Part shown: piece after piece, positions 29,855 to 40,320 of the stretch
Numbering within the stretch: the stretch's first letter is position 1
Layout: each line of letters opens with the position of its first letter
Assembly: GCA_947175295.1 (NCBI GenBank)
Contig: CAMWMK010000001.1
Span: 1 to 64,000, forward strand
Origin: an uncultured Porphyromonadaceae bacterium
GTDB taxonomy: Bacteria; Bacteroidota; Bacteroidia; Bacteroidales; Muribaculaceae
Length of the DNA stretch: 64,000 nucleotides
Reading direction: 5' to 3'
Notes under the pieces: generated by a model
What the model saw: the letters and a program-made list of their open reading frames with translations, nothing else
The model's database searches: none
Told to the model about the DNA's origin: nothing
Translations under genes and position numbers: made by a program

Positions 29855-32050
29855 ATGAAATTCAATAGATATCATCTGGGTCTCGCCCTTCTTCCGATGC
29901 TTGCCGGCTGTGCTGACTATATCGACACAGACAACTACATCGTGGAGAAACCCGCTTCAATCGCGGAGTTCGAGTACCTTAACGACTACAAACCCCTCAA
30001 GGAATACGTCAACCGCAGCGCGCATCCCGGCTTCACGCTGGGAACAGCGCTCAGCGTAGACGACTATCTGAAGCAGGGTAGCGTCTATCTGCTGACCAAC
30101 TCCAACTTCGACATGATGACAGCCGGCAATGCCATGAAGTATGCTTTATGCGTTTCCGACAACGGCACCATGAATTTCGATAAGGTGCGCAGCTTCGTCG
30201 ACGCCGCAAGAAACGTCGGAATGCAGATCTACGGACACACACTGCTCTGGCACTCACAGCAGAACAATAAGTGGCTCAACAGCCTTCTCGCCGACAAGGA
30301 ATTTGACTTCGATCCTGACGCGAAGAACGAGGTGGTGGACTTCGAGCTCGACTTCTCATCGCTCAGCGAATACACCTACTGGCACCAGTCGCCTGACGCT
30401 ACCGTCTTCTCAATTGAAGGCGGCTGCCTGAAGATCGACAATCCGGCTGCTGTCAACTTCTGGGAGGTGCAGTATTTCACTTTCGACAACGTCAACCTTC
30501 AGAAAGATGTGGAGTATCAGCTCACAGTTGAGCTCAAGGCTACCGCCGAGGGCGCTGTGCAGGGCAATGTAGGCGGATGGAGCGACAATGCGGGTATCCG
30601 CATTCCCTATTCGACCGATTGGGAGACGAAGACCATTACCTTCACCTCAGCTACCGATGGTGGAACACATGGACTTTTCCAGACCGGCGACCTTGTGGGC
30701 ACTATATGGTATAAATCAATCAAGATCTCCCATCTCGAGGCTCCCGCAATGGAGATAGGGGTCTCACTGATGTCGGGAGGCGACGCCGACAAGGGTGAAA
30801 GCGCCAACATCATCGCCCGCGAACACGGCAATTCAGATATTTCGGCAAGAGTGGTAGACGATCCCGCGGGCACGGGCAAGGTGTATGAGTGTAACTACAA
30901 CGCCAATCCTTCCGAAGCGTGGGACTCTCAGCTCTTCATCTCTTCCAATGAGCCTCTTGAGGCCGGAACCAAAGTGCACGTGAAGTTCCGCTACCGCGCT
31001 ACTGACGCCCGCTCCATCGACACGCAGGCACATGGCGCTCCCGGAAGCTACCACCATTGGCAGTTTATCGGTACGCTCAACGCTACTACCGACTGGCAGG
31101 AACATGAATACACCGGCACCATCTCCGGCGATCAGGCCGGATCGGATGGTTGCTCCGCAATTGCATTCAACCTCAGTTCGCAGCCTGCCGGCGGTACGTT
31201 CTACATCGACGATGTGGTGTTTGAGAAGATTGTCTCCGCCAATACGATTCCGTTGACTCCTGAGGAGAAGGCAGAGGTGCTTGACGCCGAGCTTGGACGC
31301 TGGATAAAGGGTATGATGGACGCTACCGGAGGATATGTGAAGGCTTGGGACCTCATGAACGAAGGCCTCGCCGACACATGGGGCGACATAGACCTGAAGC
31401 ATCAGTCTACCGTACCTGACGCAAATGCATTCTACTGGCAGGACTACCTCGGCGACATGTATGTGCGCAACGCCGTGAAGTATGCGCGCCAGTACTACGC
31501 CGAGCAGGAAAACGCCAACCCCGACGACCTTAAGCTCTTCATCAACGACTATAACCTTGAAGCCACCTACAACAACAACGACAAGGCGAAGAGCCTCGTC
31601 AAGTGGATAGCCAAATGGGAGGAAGACGGAGTGACACGGATCGACGGCATCGGCTCGCAAATGCATATCAGCTACAGCTGCAATCCGACCGAGCAGAAGA
31701 AGCGCGAAGAGGGCGTGGTCAACATGCTCAAGATCCTTGCCGCTTCCGGCAAACTCATCCGCATCACAGAGCTCGACATGGGCATCGACGATGAGAACGG
31801 CAACGCCATCCAGACAGCCGACGTTACTCTCGAGCAGCACAAGGCAATGGGTGAATACTACCGATTCATAATCAATAAGTATTTCGAGCTCGTTCCCGTC
31901 GAGCAGCAGTTCGGTATCTGCCATTGGTGCCAGACCGACAGTCCTGAAGGCTCAGGCTGGAGGGCAAACACTCCCGTGGGTCTCTGGAACCTCAACCTTC
32001 AGCGCAAGCCTACCTACGGCGGATATGCCGACGGACTCGGCGACAACTGA
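29855..32050 (+). CDS. xyn10C: Surface GH10 endo-beta-1,4-xylanase with inserted carbohydrate-binding modules
   Basis: 731-aa lipoprotein (LAGCADYIDTDNY, acidic, probably on the cell surface). The GH10 barrel is split: residues about 35-150 contain GHTLLWHSQ; two beta-sandwich CBM4/22-like modules occupy about 159-460; the barrel resumes with acid/base Glu503 in WDLMNEGL, INDYN, IGSQMHIS, nucleophile Glu639 in ITELDMG and ICHWCQTDSP. Insertion of CBMs into the GH10 barrel is the arrangement known for Prevotella and Bacteroides surface xylanases. It makes the first cuts in xylan that feed the SusC/D pairs. The second inserted module is closely related to the C-terminal module of the next gene. 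Confidence 0.94.
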   Translation: MKFNRYHLGLALLPMLAGCADYIDTDNYIVEKPASIAEFEYLNDYKPLKEYVNRSAHPGFTLGTALSVDDYLKQGSVYLLTNSNFDMMTAGNAMKYALCVSDNGTMNFDKVRSFVDAARNVGMQIYGHTLLWHSQQNNKWLNSLLADKEFDFDPDAKNEVVDFELDFSSLSEYTYWHQSPDATVFSIEGGCLKIDNPAAVNFWEVQYFTFDNVNLQKDVEYQLTVELKATAEGAVQGNVGGWSDNAGIRIPYSTDWETKTITFTSATDGGTHGLFQTGDLVGTIWYKSIKISHLEAPAMEIGVSLMSGGDADKGESANIIAREHGNSDISARVVDDPAGTGKVYECNYNANPSEAWDSQLFISSNEPLEAGTKVHVKFRYRATDARSIDTQAHGAPGSYHHWQFIGTLNATTDWQEHEYTGTISGDQAGSDGCSAIAFNLSSQPAGGTFYIDDVVFEKIVSANTIPLTPEEKAEVLDAELGRWIKGMMDATGGYVKAWDLMNEGLADTWGDIDLKHQSTVPDANAFYWQDYLGDMYVRNAVKYARQYYAEQENANPDDLKLFINDYNLEATYNNNDKAKSLVKWIAKWEEDGVTRIDGIGSQMHISYSCNPTEQKKREEGVVNMLKILAASGKLIRITELDMGIDDENGNAIQTADVTLEQHKAMGEYYRFIINKYFELVPVEQQFGICHWCQTDSPEGSGWRANTPVGLWNLNLQRKPTYGGYADGLGDN

Positions 32051-32076
32051 TTTACCTACCTGATGAATACCTGAAT

Positions 32077-32112
32077 CTCGCCGGAAGTCAGTAAAGTCCG
32101 GCTTCCGGCGAG
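32077..32112 (+). terminator. Intercistronic hairpin after the surface GH10
   Basis: Perfect 11-bp stem (CTCGCCGGAAG at 32077-32087 with 32102-32112) and a 14-base loop, without a T-run. It may stabilise the upstream mRNA or partly attenuate transcription rather than end it. Confidence 0.5.
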
Positions 32113-32156
32113 CCAATAACAACCTTCATAATCATCTTTATTAAATTTCATCAACC

Positions 32157-33299
32157 ATGAAGAGATTTCTACTCATTGCCTCTGCCGCCATCATCGCAGC
32201 AGGCGCTTCCGCCGAGACAAGGAATGTTCTCGCTGAAATGTATCCGGGTTCCGCCTCCCTTATCGGATGGGGTCTTGAATCAAGCCGCGAAGTTGTCACT
32301 GAAGATGGCCGTGAAAGCCTTAAGGTGACTAATCCTTCAGCAGGTCAGAGCTGGGAGGCTCAGATAGCCTACGACGCTGAATTTACCGAAGGCACCACCT
32401 ACTATTTCACTTTCGACGTGAAGGGCGACGCGGGCACGATCACTTCCGGATTCCAGCAGACCAACGGCTATGCCGGATGCGGCAACTTCAGCAATTTCGA
32501 GATCAAGTCTGACTGGAATACAGTCACCATCAAGGGCACGGCAGGCACTTCCGAGAATGGCGATCCCAACCGCTGGGTGGCCAATATCGGTGACTATACA
32601 GGCACCTTCTACATCTCCAATATGTCGCTCTATACTTTGGAAGAAGGAGGTGAGACTCCCGTGGATCCCGGTCAGGGATGGTCGTCGATCATAACGGGTG
32701 GAAATGCTGCCGACGGCGAGACTTCATCGATTCAGGCAGGCTGGAGTGGTCCGGCGAAGGTAGTGGCCAATCCTGCCGGTGCGGGCAATGTATTCGAGTC
32801 TCCCATCGCCGCCGATCCCGCGAATGCCTGGGATTCGCAGCTCTTCATCGTCTTCAACGAGGCCCTTGAGGCCGGTGCGAAGTATAAGGTCAGCTTCGAC
32901 TACTACTGCACCGACTCCCGATCCATCGACGTTCAGGCCCAGGGCGATATGGGCGCCTACCATCACTGGACCTGTGGCTTCTCGGCCCTTAGCGCCAAGC
33001 CGGAATGGCAGTCTGTAAGCCTCCCTGAATATGAGGTGACGGCGGAAATGGCCGGAGCCGACGGCTTCAAGACCATGGCGTTCAATCTCTCTTCCGCTCC
33101 GGCAGCCGCTACATTCTACATCAACAATGTGATTGTGGAGAAAGAGGCATCTACAGCTGTCGAGGCCGTAGCTTCCGCAAAGGCCGCCATGACCGGTGTC
33201 TACAACCTTAACGGCGTCAAAGTGCTCGACAACGCTCAAGACCTCAATGCCCTTCCGAAGGGCATATATATCGTAAACGGCAAGAAAGTCGTTCGCTAA
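32157..33299 (+). CDS. Free-standing carbohydrate-binding protein with two CBM4/22-like modules
   Basis: 380-aa secreted protein (signal peptide MKRFLLIASAAIIAAGASA, no lipobox). Module 1 (about 22-160) resembles a CBM4/22 sandwich. Module 2 (about 172-325; AWDSQLFIVFNEALEAG, TDSRSIDVQAQG, YHHWTCGF) is plainly homologous to the second module inserted in the GH10 upstream (AWDSQLFISSNEPLEAG, TDARSIDTQAHG, YHHWQF). No catalytic domain is present. The C-terminus (GVYNLNGVKVL to GIYIVNGKKVVR) is a short beta-rich tail common on secreted Bacteroidales proteins and resembles type IX sorting domains. Probable xylan-binding accessory protein. It sits between two hairpins, so it may have its own expression level. 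Confidence 0.8.
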   Translation: MKRFLLIASAAIIAAGASAETRNVLAEMYPGSASLIGWGLESSREVVTEDGRESLKVTNPSAGQSWEAQIAYDAEFTEGTTYYFTFDVKGDAGTITSGFQQTNGYAGCGNFSNFEIKSDWNTVTIKGTAGTSENGDPNRWVANIGDYTGTFYISNMSLYTLEEGGETPVDPGQGWSSIITGGNAADGETSSIQAGWSGPAKVVANPAGAGNVFESPIAADPANAWDSQLFIVFNEALEAGAKYKVSFDYYCTDSRSIDVQAQGDMGAYHHWTCGFSALSAKPEWQSVSLPEYEVTAEMAGADGFKTMAFNLSSAPAAATFYINNVIVEKEASTAVEAVASAKAAMTGVYNLNGVKVLDNAQDLNALPKGIYIVNGKKVVR

Positions 33300-33320
33300 A
33301 ATTAGTCATAAACCATCCTG

Positions 33321-34521
<1,201 letters not shown>

Positions 34522-34537
34522 GTTATACCCCATACAG

Positions 34538-35410
34538 ATGAATATACTGAATAAACTGCTATGTTCCGCTGCCGCCATAGCATCGGCTCTCTCTATTCAG
34601 GCGGCCGACCCGAACTTCCATATCTACCTATGTCTCGGCCAATCCAACATGGAGGGCAATGCCCGTGTGGAGCCGATTGACCGTCAGGACGTCCCGGAGC
34701 GTTTCCGGATGATGGCTTGCGTGGACTTCTCCGAGCCTCAGCGCACTCAGGGGGAGTGGTATGTAGCCGCTCCGCCGCTCGTACGCGAACAGACCGGCCT
34801 AACTCCTATGGACTATTTCGGACGTATGATGACATGCAACCTTCCCGAAGACGTGCGGGTAGGAGTGGTGGGTGTAGCGATCGGTGGCTGCAGGATAGAG
34901 CATCTTGATAAGGATTTCGATCCGACTGCCCTTGCCGATGAGGCCGATTGGTTTAAAAACTATATGAAGGCTTACGACGATGCCCCTTATGCGCGTCTGG
35001 TCGCCTGCGCTAAGAAAGCGCAGGATGCCGGAGTCATCAAAGGTATACTTCTACATCAGGGAGAGTCGAATACCGGCGACCCGGAATGGTGGAATAAGGT
35101 GCATAAGATCTATGATGATCTTATCACCGACCTCTCTCTCGAACCAAATTCAATCCCCCTCATCGCGGGGGAAGTAGTGGCTTCGGATATGGGAGGATCT
35201 TGCGGGGCGATGAATTCCATAATAGGCAATGTTCCGGAAGACTTCCCGATGGCTCATAGTGTTTCTTCAGCCAATCTTCCCCACAACGGCGATGGCCTCC
35301 ACTTCACGGCCCACGGCTACCGGGTGCTCGGATGCCGCTATGCCACTGAGATGCTCGCAACCATGGGTGTCACCGATCCGATCGTTCCCTATACTGAAAA
35401 CGGTAACTAA
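34538..35410 (+). CDS. CE6 acetyl-xylan esterase (SGNH-type, SASA family)
   Basis: 290-aa secreted esterase (signal peptide MNILNKLLCSAAAIASAL, cleavage after SIQA). The block CLGQSNMEGNA carries nucleophile Ser36, GVAIGGCRIE supplies the glycine block, HQGESNTG is the third block, and DGLHF gives Asp252-His255. This matches CE6 acetyl-xylan esterases, which remove O-acetyl groups from xylose. An ATG at 34493 is in frame but overlaps the upstream gene and precedes the signal peptide. Confidence 0.88.
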   Translation: MNILNKLLCSAAAIASALSIQAADPNFHIYLCLGQSNMEGNARVEPIDRQDVPERFRMMACVDFSEPQRTQGEWYVAAPPLVREQTGLTPMDYFGRMMTCNLPEDVRVGVVGVAIGGCRIEHLDKDFDPTALADEADWFKNYMKAYDDAPYARLVACAKKAQDAGVIKGILLHQGESNTGDPEWWNKVHKIYDDLITDLSLEPNSIPLIAGEVVASDMGGSCGAMNSIIGNVPEDFPMAHSVSSANLPHNGDGLHFTAHGYRVLGCRYATEMLATMGVTDPIVPYTENGN

Positions 35411-35457
35411 CACTATTGGATTTGTAGCCATGTATAGGATGACTGAATAATTATCAT

Positions 35458-35465
35458 TATCTTTG
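35458..35465 (+). promoter_or_regulatory. Possible internal -7 box before the GH97 gene
   Basis: TATCTTTG matches TAnnTTTG; an RNA starting near 35472 would exclude the ATG at 35467 and favour the one at 35494. No clear -33 element; possible secondary promoter within the operon. Confidence 0.35.
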
Positions 35466-35493
35466 CATGACTTCAATTAACCGATTCAAACAT

Positions 35494-37440
35494 ATGAAAA
35501 GACAATTTTTGATTTCCTTATCCCTTATAGGAGCGTTTTCCGCTGTGGCTGAGAGCTATGATGTGGTTAGCCCCGATGGCAAGACTGTAGTGACCGTCTC
35601 CGACGATGGCCTCGAGCCATCGTATTCCGTAAGATACAACGGCACCGACTTCCTGCTCAGATCTCCACTCGGCCTGAAGACCAATATCGGTGACTTCACC
35701 GCCGGACTCAATATCGGGAAAGTGCGTCCTGCAAAGCGCTCCGATTCCTACGCGCTGAACAACATCAAGACCGGAAAGGTAGACTATGAGGCCAATACAT
35801 CCGACTTCACCTTCTGCCGCGAAGACGGCACTCCGGTCTTCGAGTTCCAGGTGGAGGTAAGCGACAACAACGTGGCCTACCGCTATGTGATGCTGCCGCA
35901 GAAGGAGACGCTCTGCTGCGTAGTGGAGAGCGAAGCCACAGGCTTTGTGATGCCTGATGGAACCACTACATTCCTTTGTCCGCAGATGAATCCCATGACA
36001 GGATTCGCACGCACGGCCCCAAGCTACGAGACCAACTACGACCTTGACGACTCTATGGGTAAGAACGGCTGGGGCAACGGGTATGTATTTCCCTGTCTTT
36101 TCAAGAACGGCGACCACGGTTGGACCCTAATCTCCGAGACAGGATTGGCGGGTGACTATGTGGCCTCGCATCTTGCCAATAAATCCGGCAACGAATACGG
36201 TATAGCTTACGCCGTGGCGGCCGAAAACAATGGTTTTGGTTCCACAGGCGCGCAGATCGCACTTCCGGGAGGCACCCCCTGGCGTACTGTAACCGTAGGC
36301 GAGACACTCGCTCCCATAGTGGAGACGACGATACCATTCGACGTGGTGCAGCCGCTTTACGAACCGTCAAAGGAATATGACTACGGCAAAGGAAGCTGGA
36401 GCTGGATCATTAAGATGGATCCGAGCTGCAACTTCGAGGAGCAGAAAAAATACATAGACTTCTCCGCGGCAATGGGCTGGGATACGGTTCTGGTCGATGC
36501 CCTGTGGGACTCTCAGATCGGCTACGAAGGCATTGAGAAGCTGGCCGCCTACGGAAAGCAGAAAGGTGTGGACCTATATCTATGGTATAACTCCAACGGC
36601 TCATGGAACGATGCTCCCCAGGGACCGCGCGGAGTGATGAACGATATCGTAAAGCGTCGTAAAGACATGAAATGGATGCAGGAAAACGGTATCCGTGGCA
36701 TAAAGGTGGATTTCTTCGGTGGCGACAAGCAGGAGACCATGCGCCTCTACCATGATATCCTCGCCGACGCCAACGACCACGGCATACTCGTGATCTTCCA
36801 CGGTTGCACCCTTCCGAGGGGATGGGACCGCATGTATCCCAACTTTGCGGCGGCTGAGGCGGTGCTTGCAAGTGAAAACCTCCATTTCTCACAGGCGATG
36901 TGCGACGCGGAGGCAAAGAATGCCGCCACCCATCCATTCATCCGAAACGCTGTAGGAAGCATGGACTTCGGAGGAAGCGCCCTCAACAAATGGTATAACT
37001 CCAAGAACGAACCGGGACGTGGCAGCGAGCGCAAGACTTCAGACGTATTCGCCCTTGCTACCGCAGTGCTCTTCCAGAGTCCCGTGCAGCATTTCGCGCT
37101 TGCTCCCAACAACCTTGAGGATGCACCGGCTTGGGCGATCGACTTCATGAAGGCAGTGCCTACGGAGTGGGATGAGGTGAAATTCATCGACGGCTATCCC
37201 GGCAAATACATCATTCTGGCGCGTCGAAGCGGCGACGACTGGTATGTGGCCGCCATCAATGCGGAGGAGACTCCGCTCAAGGCTGAGATCGAACTCCCCG
37301 GCTATAAGGCCGGGGAAGAAATTGCATTTTACAGTGACGACAATAACCTCAACGGCTCCCTTAAGAGCGTAAAAGCCGACAAAAAAGGCAGGATAAAGCT
37401 CAACATCCCTCAAAATGGCGCCACCCTCCTCAAATACTGA
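35494..37440 (+). CDS. GH97 glycosidase, retaining (alpha-galactosidase-like) type
   Basis: 648-aa secreted enzyme (signal peptide MKRQFLISLSLIGAFSAV). N-terminal beta-supersandwich (about 20-270), catalytic barrel (about 280-560), C-terminal sandwich. Asp406 in GIKVDFFGGD sits where the retaining branch of GH97 carries its nucleophile; inverting alpha-glucosidases such as SusB use glutamates elsewhere. Retaining members include alpha-galactosidases. That would suit removal of terminal galactose from complex glucuronoarabinoxylan. The first ATG at 35467 overlaps the possible -7 region, so the second is preferred. Confidence 0.87.
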   Translation: MKRQFLISLSLIGAFSAVAESYDVVSPDGKTVVTVSDDGLEPSYSVRYNGTDFLLRSPLGLKTNIGDFTAGLNIGKVRPAKRSDSYALNNIKTGKVDYEANTSDFTFCREDGTPVFEFQVEVSDNNVAYRYVMLPQKETLCCVVESEATGFVMPDGTTTFLCPQMNPMTGFARTAPSYETNYDLDDSMGKNGWGNGYVFPCLFKNGDHGWTLISETGLAGDYVASHLANKSGNEYGIAYAVAAENNGFGSTGAQIALPGGTPWRTVTVGETLAPIVETTIPFDVVQPLYEPSKEYDYGKGSWSWIIKMDPSCNFEEQKKYIDFSAAMGWDTVLVDALWDSQIGYEGIEKLAAYGKQKGVDLYLWYNSNGSWNDAPQGPRGVMNDIVKRRKDMKWMQENGIRGIKVDFFGGDKQETMRLYHDILADANDHGILVIFHGCTLPRGWDRMYPNFAAAEAVLASENLHFSQAMCDAEAKNAATHPFIRNAVGSMDFGGSALNKWYNSKNEPGRGSERKTSDVFALATAVLFQSPVQHFALAPNNLEDAPAWAIDFMKAVPTEWDEVKFIDGYPGKYIILARRSGDDWYVAAINAEETPLKAEIELPGYKAGEEIAFYSDDNNLNGSLKSVKADKKGRIKLNIPQNGATLLKY

Positions 37441-37458
37441 TAATCAATTATTAAAATT

Positions 37459-37502
37459 CATGATGCATCATGATAAAACATGATACATCATGATATATCA
37501 TG
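37459..37502. repeat. CATGATnnATCATG palindrome array, copy 1
   Basis: Three 14-bp units CATGATNNATCATG (37459-37472, 37479-37492, 37489-37502); the first and third are perfect palindromes. The array lies 38 bp before the transporter gene and is repeated almost identically at 40209-40252. It could be an operator, a processing signal or a repeat element. Confidence 0.7.
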
Positions 37503-37539
37503 AATAACCCCGCAACTGACAACTAACTGAAAATAACCC

Positions 37540-38955
37540 ATGGAACCCATCTCAACCAGCCAAAACTTAGAATCGAAAGGATTCTACAAGGTCTCGATGC
37601 TAAAGTGCATCGGGTTTGGTTCGGGCGACCTTGCCCAGAACCTGATCTATCAGACCATAAGCATGTATCTGCTTTTCTTCTATACCAACGTCTATGGTCT
37701 CGACCCGGCGGTCGCCGCCGTGATGTTTCTTATAGTCAGGATCATAGATGTGATATGGGATCCATTGGTGGGCACTTTCGTCGACAAGCATGAGCCCCGG
37801 CTCGGTAAATACCGTTCCTACCTTATTCTGGGCGGTATCCCCTTGACCGGCTTCGCCATCCTCTGTTTCTGGAATGGTTTCTCAGGCTCGCTCCTCTACG
37901 CCTACATCACATATGTAGGTCTCTCCATGTGCTATACCCTCGTCAATGTACCATACGGCGCCCTCAATGCCTCCCTCACCCGCGATACGGCCGAGATCAC
38001 GAAACTTACTTCCGTACGTATGTTCATGGCGAATGTCGGCGGCCTGGCAGTAGGTATGGGTATTCCTATCGTGCTGAAGATGTTCGACCCTGCTGAGACC
38101 GAAGACATGTCGACCCATGACTCCGCGTGGCTCGCCACCATGACCATCTACGGCCTCGTAGGTCTCGCCCTGCTTTTCTTCTGCTTCTTCCAGTGCAGGG
38201 AAAGGGTTGTGATGGACAGATCCGAAACTGAAAACGTTAAGGTTTCCGACCTCTGGATGGAATTCGTTCACAACCGTCCGCTCCGCGTGCTCGCCTTCTT
38301 CTTCATCACTGCGTTCGGAATGATGGCGATTGCCAACTCGGCAGGTGCCTACTACATCAACTACAATATGCACGGCAATGCCGGGGAACTCTCCATCTTC
38401 ATGGGACTCGGCTCCATCCCTGCCTTCATCTTCATGCCTATGATTCCGGCCATAAAGAAGAGGGTAGGAAAGAAGGGGATGTTCAATATCTTCCTCGTCA
38501 CCGCCATCGTCGGCATGACCCTCCTCTATATCGTGACCATGGTGCCTTTCCTCAAAAACATATGGCTCGTCTATATAGCTCAGTTCATCAAGTCTACAGG
38601 AGTCATCGTCGCTACGGGCTACATGTGGGCCCTCGTCCCGGAGGTGATTTCATTCGGAGAGTATACCCATGGCCGCCGCATATCAGGAATCGTCAACGCC
38701 TTGACCGGTATCTTCTATAAGGCCGGAATGGCTCTCGGAGGCGTAGTGCCCGGACTTGTACTCGCCTTCGTGGGTTTCGACAAGGATGCCGCTGAGCAGA
38801 CGGTATTCGCACAGCAGGGTATCCTCTGGCTCGTAGCCGTCATTCCCGCCTTGCTGCTTATCCTCGCGATGGTGATCATCTCCCGTTATGAACTCAGCGA
38901 TGAGCGCATCGATGAAATAAACCGTGAGATTGAAGCACGTCACAATAAAGACTGA
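37540..38955 (+). CDS. GPH-family (MFS) sugar:cation symporter
   Basis: 471-aa inner-membrane protein with about 12 hydrophobic segments. It begins in the glycoside-pentoside-hexuronide pattern (FGSGDLAQNLIYQTISMYLLF, RIIDVIWDPLVGTFVDKHEPRLGKYR), continues with YTLVNVPYGALNASLT and VPEVISFGEYTHGRRISGIV. The family imports xylosides, xylo-oligosaccharides, melibiose and similar sugars with a cation. Between the GH97 and a GH10 in a xylan operon, it most likely moves short xylo-oligosaccharides from periplasm to cytoplasm, where the GH43 at 40321 (no signal peptide) could act. Confidence 0.92.
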   Translation: MEPISTSQNLESKGFYKVSMLKCIGFGSGDLAQNLIYQTISMYLLFFYTNVYGLDPAVAAVMFLIVRIIDVIWDPLVGTFVDKHEPRLGKYRSYLILGGIPLTGFAILCFWNGFSGSLLYAYITYVGLSMCYTLVNVPYGALNASLTRDTAEITKLTSVRMFMANVGGLAVGMGIPIVLKMFDPAETEDMSTHDSAWLATMTIYGLVGLALLFFCFFQCRERVVMDRSETENVKVSDLWMEFVHNRPLRVLAFFFITAFGMMAIANSAGAYYINYNMHGNAGELSIFMGLGSIPAFIFMPMIPAIKKRVGKKGMFNIFLVTAIVGMTLLYIVTMVPFLKNIWLVYIAQFIKSTGVIVATGYMWALVPEVISFGEYTHGRRISGIVNALTGIFYKAGMALGGVVPGLVLAFVGFDKDAAEQTVFAQQGILWLVAVIPALLLILAMVIISRYELSDERIDEINREIEARHNKD

Positions 38956-39029
38956 TGGAAGGGCAGATTGCCCAATATTAATACACAACACATCCATATC
39001 CTCTAACTGAATCACTGAATCACAAAATC

Positions 39030-40163
39030 ATGAAAAAACATCTATTCTGCTATTTTGCATCCGCCCTTCTCGCTGCCTCCTGTTCTTCCGCTAAGGAAGG
39101 GCAGCAGGTGGCTACGGTCAAAGACCATTTCAAGGACGACTTCCTTATCGGAGCCGCCATCCCTGTCCGTCACATCAACGGGGAAGACCCTAAGGCCGAT
39201 TCCATAGTAAGCCTTCACTTCAATTCAATCGTGGCTGAGAACTGTATGAAAAACGAAGTCCTTCAGCCCCGCGAAGGGGAATTCTTCTGGGATGACGCCG
39301 ATAAGTTCGTGAAATACGGTGAAGACCGGGATATGGCCATCATCGGACATACTTTAATATGGCATTCACAGCTTGCTCCATGGTTCACGGTGGATAAGGA
39401 CGGCAATGATGTAAGTCCCGAAGTCTTGAAGCAGCGCATGAAAGACCATATATATGCCGTGGTAGGCCGCTATAAAGGCAGGGTCAAAGGCTGGGACGTG
39501 GTCAACGAGGCGATAGAAGACGACGGCAGCTACCGGAAATCGCCCTTCTATCGGATCCTCGGCGAGGAATACATTCCCCTCGCTTTCCAATATGCGCATG
39601 AAGCGGATCCTGAGGCCGAACTCTACATCAACGACTACTCCATGTTCAATCCCCGCAAGCGCGAGGCTTACGTGAGGATTGTCAACGACCTTAAGAAGCA
39701 GGGTCTCCGCATCGATGGCATCGGAATGCAGAGCCATATAGGTATGGACTATCCCGCTCTTGATGAATATGAGAAGAGCATCGTGGATTTTAGCGGCACA
39801 GGCTGCAACGTCATGATTACCGAACTCGATATGTCGGCGCTCCCCACCGTGCAGATGAGCGCTGATGTGGGTTCGATGGCGAAGATGAGTCCGGAAGAGC
39901 GAAAGGAAGCGATGAAGAAATTCGACGTATATCCCGACGGCCTCCCCGAAGAGGTCAGCAAGCAGTGGAACGACCGCATGGCTCAGGTCGTGGCACTCTA
40001 CAAGAAGCATGCCGACAAGATATCGCGCGTCACATGGTGGGGCACTACCGACGGGATGTCGTGGAAAAACGGCTTCCCCATCCCCGGACGCACCGACTAC
40101 CCCCTCCTCTTCGATAGAAATTATAATCTGAAGCCCTTCATGGCAGAAATAATTGAGAATTGA
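39030..40163 (+). CDS. Single-domain GH10 endo-beta-1,4-xylanase
   Basis: 377-aa lipoprotein ([12 protein letters not shown]; no acidic cluster after the cysteine, so probably periplasmic). Compact GH10 barrel: [29 protein letters not shown], acid/base Glu160 in [21 protein letters not shown], nucleophile Glu265 in [15 protein letters not shown]. All expected catalytic residues are present and there is no binding module. It would shorten imported xylo-oligosaccharides, complementing the CBM-bearing surface GH10 at 29855. Confidence 0.95.
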   Translation: MKKHLFCYFASALLAASCSSAKEGQQVATVKDHFKDDFLIGAAIPVRHINGEDPKADSIVSLHFNSIVAENCMKNEVLQPREGEFFWDDADKFVKYGEDRDMAIIGHTLIWHSQLAPWFTVDKDGNDVSPEVLKQRMKDHIYAVVGRYKGRVKGWDVVNEAIEDDGSYRKSPFYRILGEEYIPLAFQYAHEADPEAELYINDYSMFNPRKREAYVRIVNDLKKQGLRIDGIGMQSHIGMDYPALDEYEKSIVDFSGTGCNVMITELDMSALPTVQMSADVGSMAKMSPEERKEAMKKFDVYPDGLPEEVSKQWNDRMAQVVALYKKHADKISRVTWWGTTDGMSWKNGFPIPGRTDYPLLFDRNYNLKPFMAEIIEN

Positions 40164-40207
40164 GAATTAAGAATTGAGAATTTTAGAATTGAGAATTTTA
40201 GAATTAT
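40151..40207. repeat. GAATTGAGAATT slippage-type repeats
   Basis: AATTGAGAATT-like units recur four to five times from the last codons of the GH10 through the spacer, running directly into the palindrome array. The pattern suggests replication slippage and variable length between strains. Confidence 0.55.
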
Positions 40208-40208
40208 C

Positions 40209-40252
40209 CATGATGCATCATGCTACAACATGATATATCATGATAAATCATG
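40209..40252. repeat. CATGATnnATCATG palindrome array, copy 2
   Basis: Units at 40209-40222 (same 14-mer as copy 1), 40229-40242 and 40239-40252, in the same order and spacing as the array at 37459-37502. It precedes the GH43 gene by about 70 bp. An open frame starting at 40240 inside the array is not considered the true gene start. Confidence 0.7.
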
Positions 40253-40257
40253 AATTC

Positions 40258-40320
40258 CACCTCCCAACAACCCACCAACCCAACAACCAAAAAACCCACC
40301 AACCCAACAACCCAACCCCA
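40258..40320. repeat. CCAACAACC low-complexity tract before GH43
   Basis: C/A-rich DNA made of repeated CCCAACAACC and CACCAACC units immediately upstream of the GH43 start. It would translate to a Thr/Pro/Asn-rich string in the extended frame, unlike a GH43 N-terminus, so it is read as leader DNA. Confidence 0.5.

Noticed and set aside
30833-31924. 363-codon open frame antisense to the surface GH10
   Set aside because: It lies wholly opposite a well-supported GH10 with catalytic motifs. Its residues mirror codon bias of the sense gene and it has no signal peptide or known domain.
29855-32050. Suspected gene fusion or frameshift in the 731-aa GH10
   Set aside because: The catalytic barrel is split by inserted CBMs, an arrangement established for surface GH10 xylanases of Bacteroidetes; all catalytic residues are present.
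37459-37502. Possible CRISPR-like array
   Set aside because: Repeats are 14-bp palindromes partly overlapping each other, with no spacers of uniform length and no cas genes.
40240-40320. N-terminal extension of the GH43 at 40321
   Set aside because: It starts inside a palindrome array and runs through CCAACAACC repeats; the GH43 family start is at MLHPEKRYLF.
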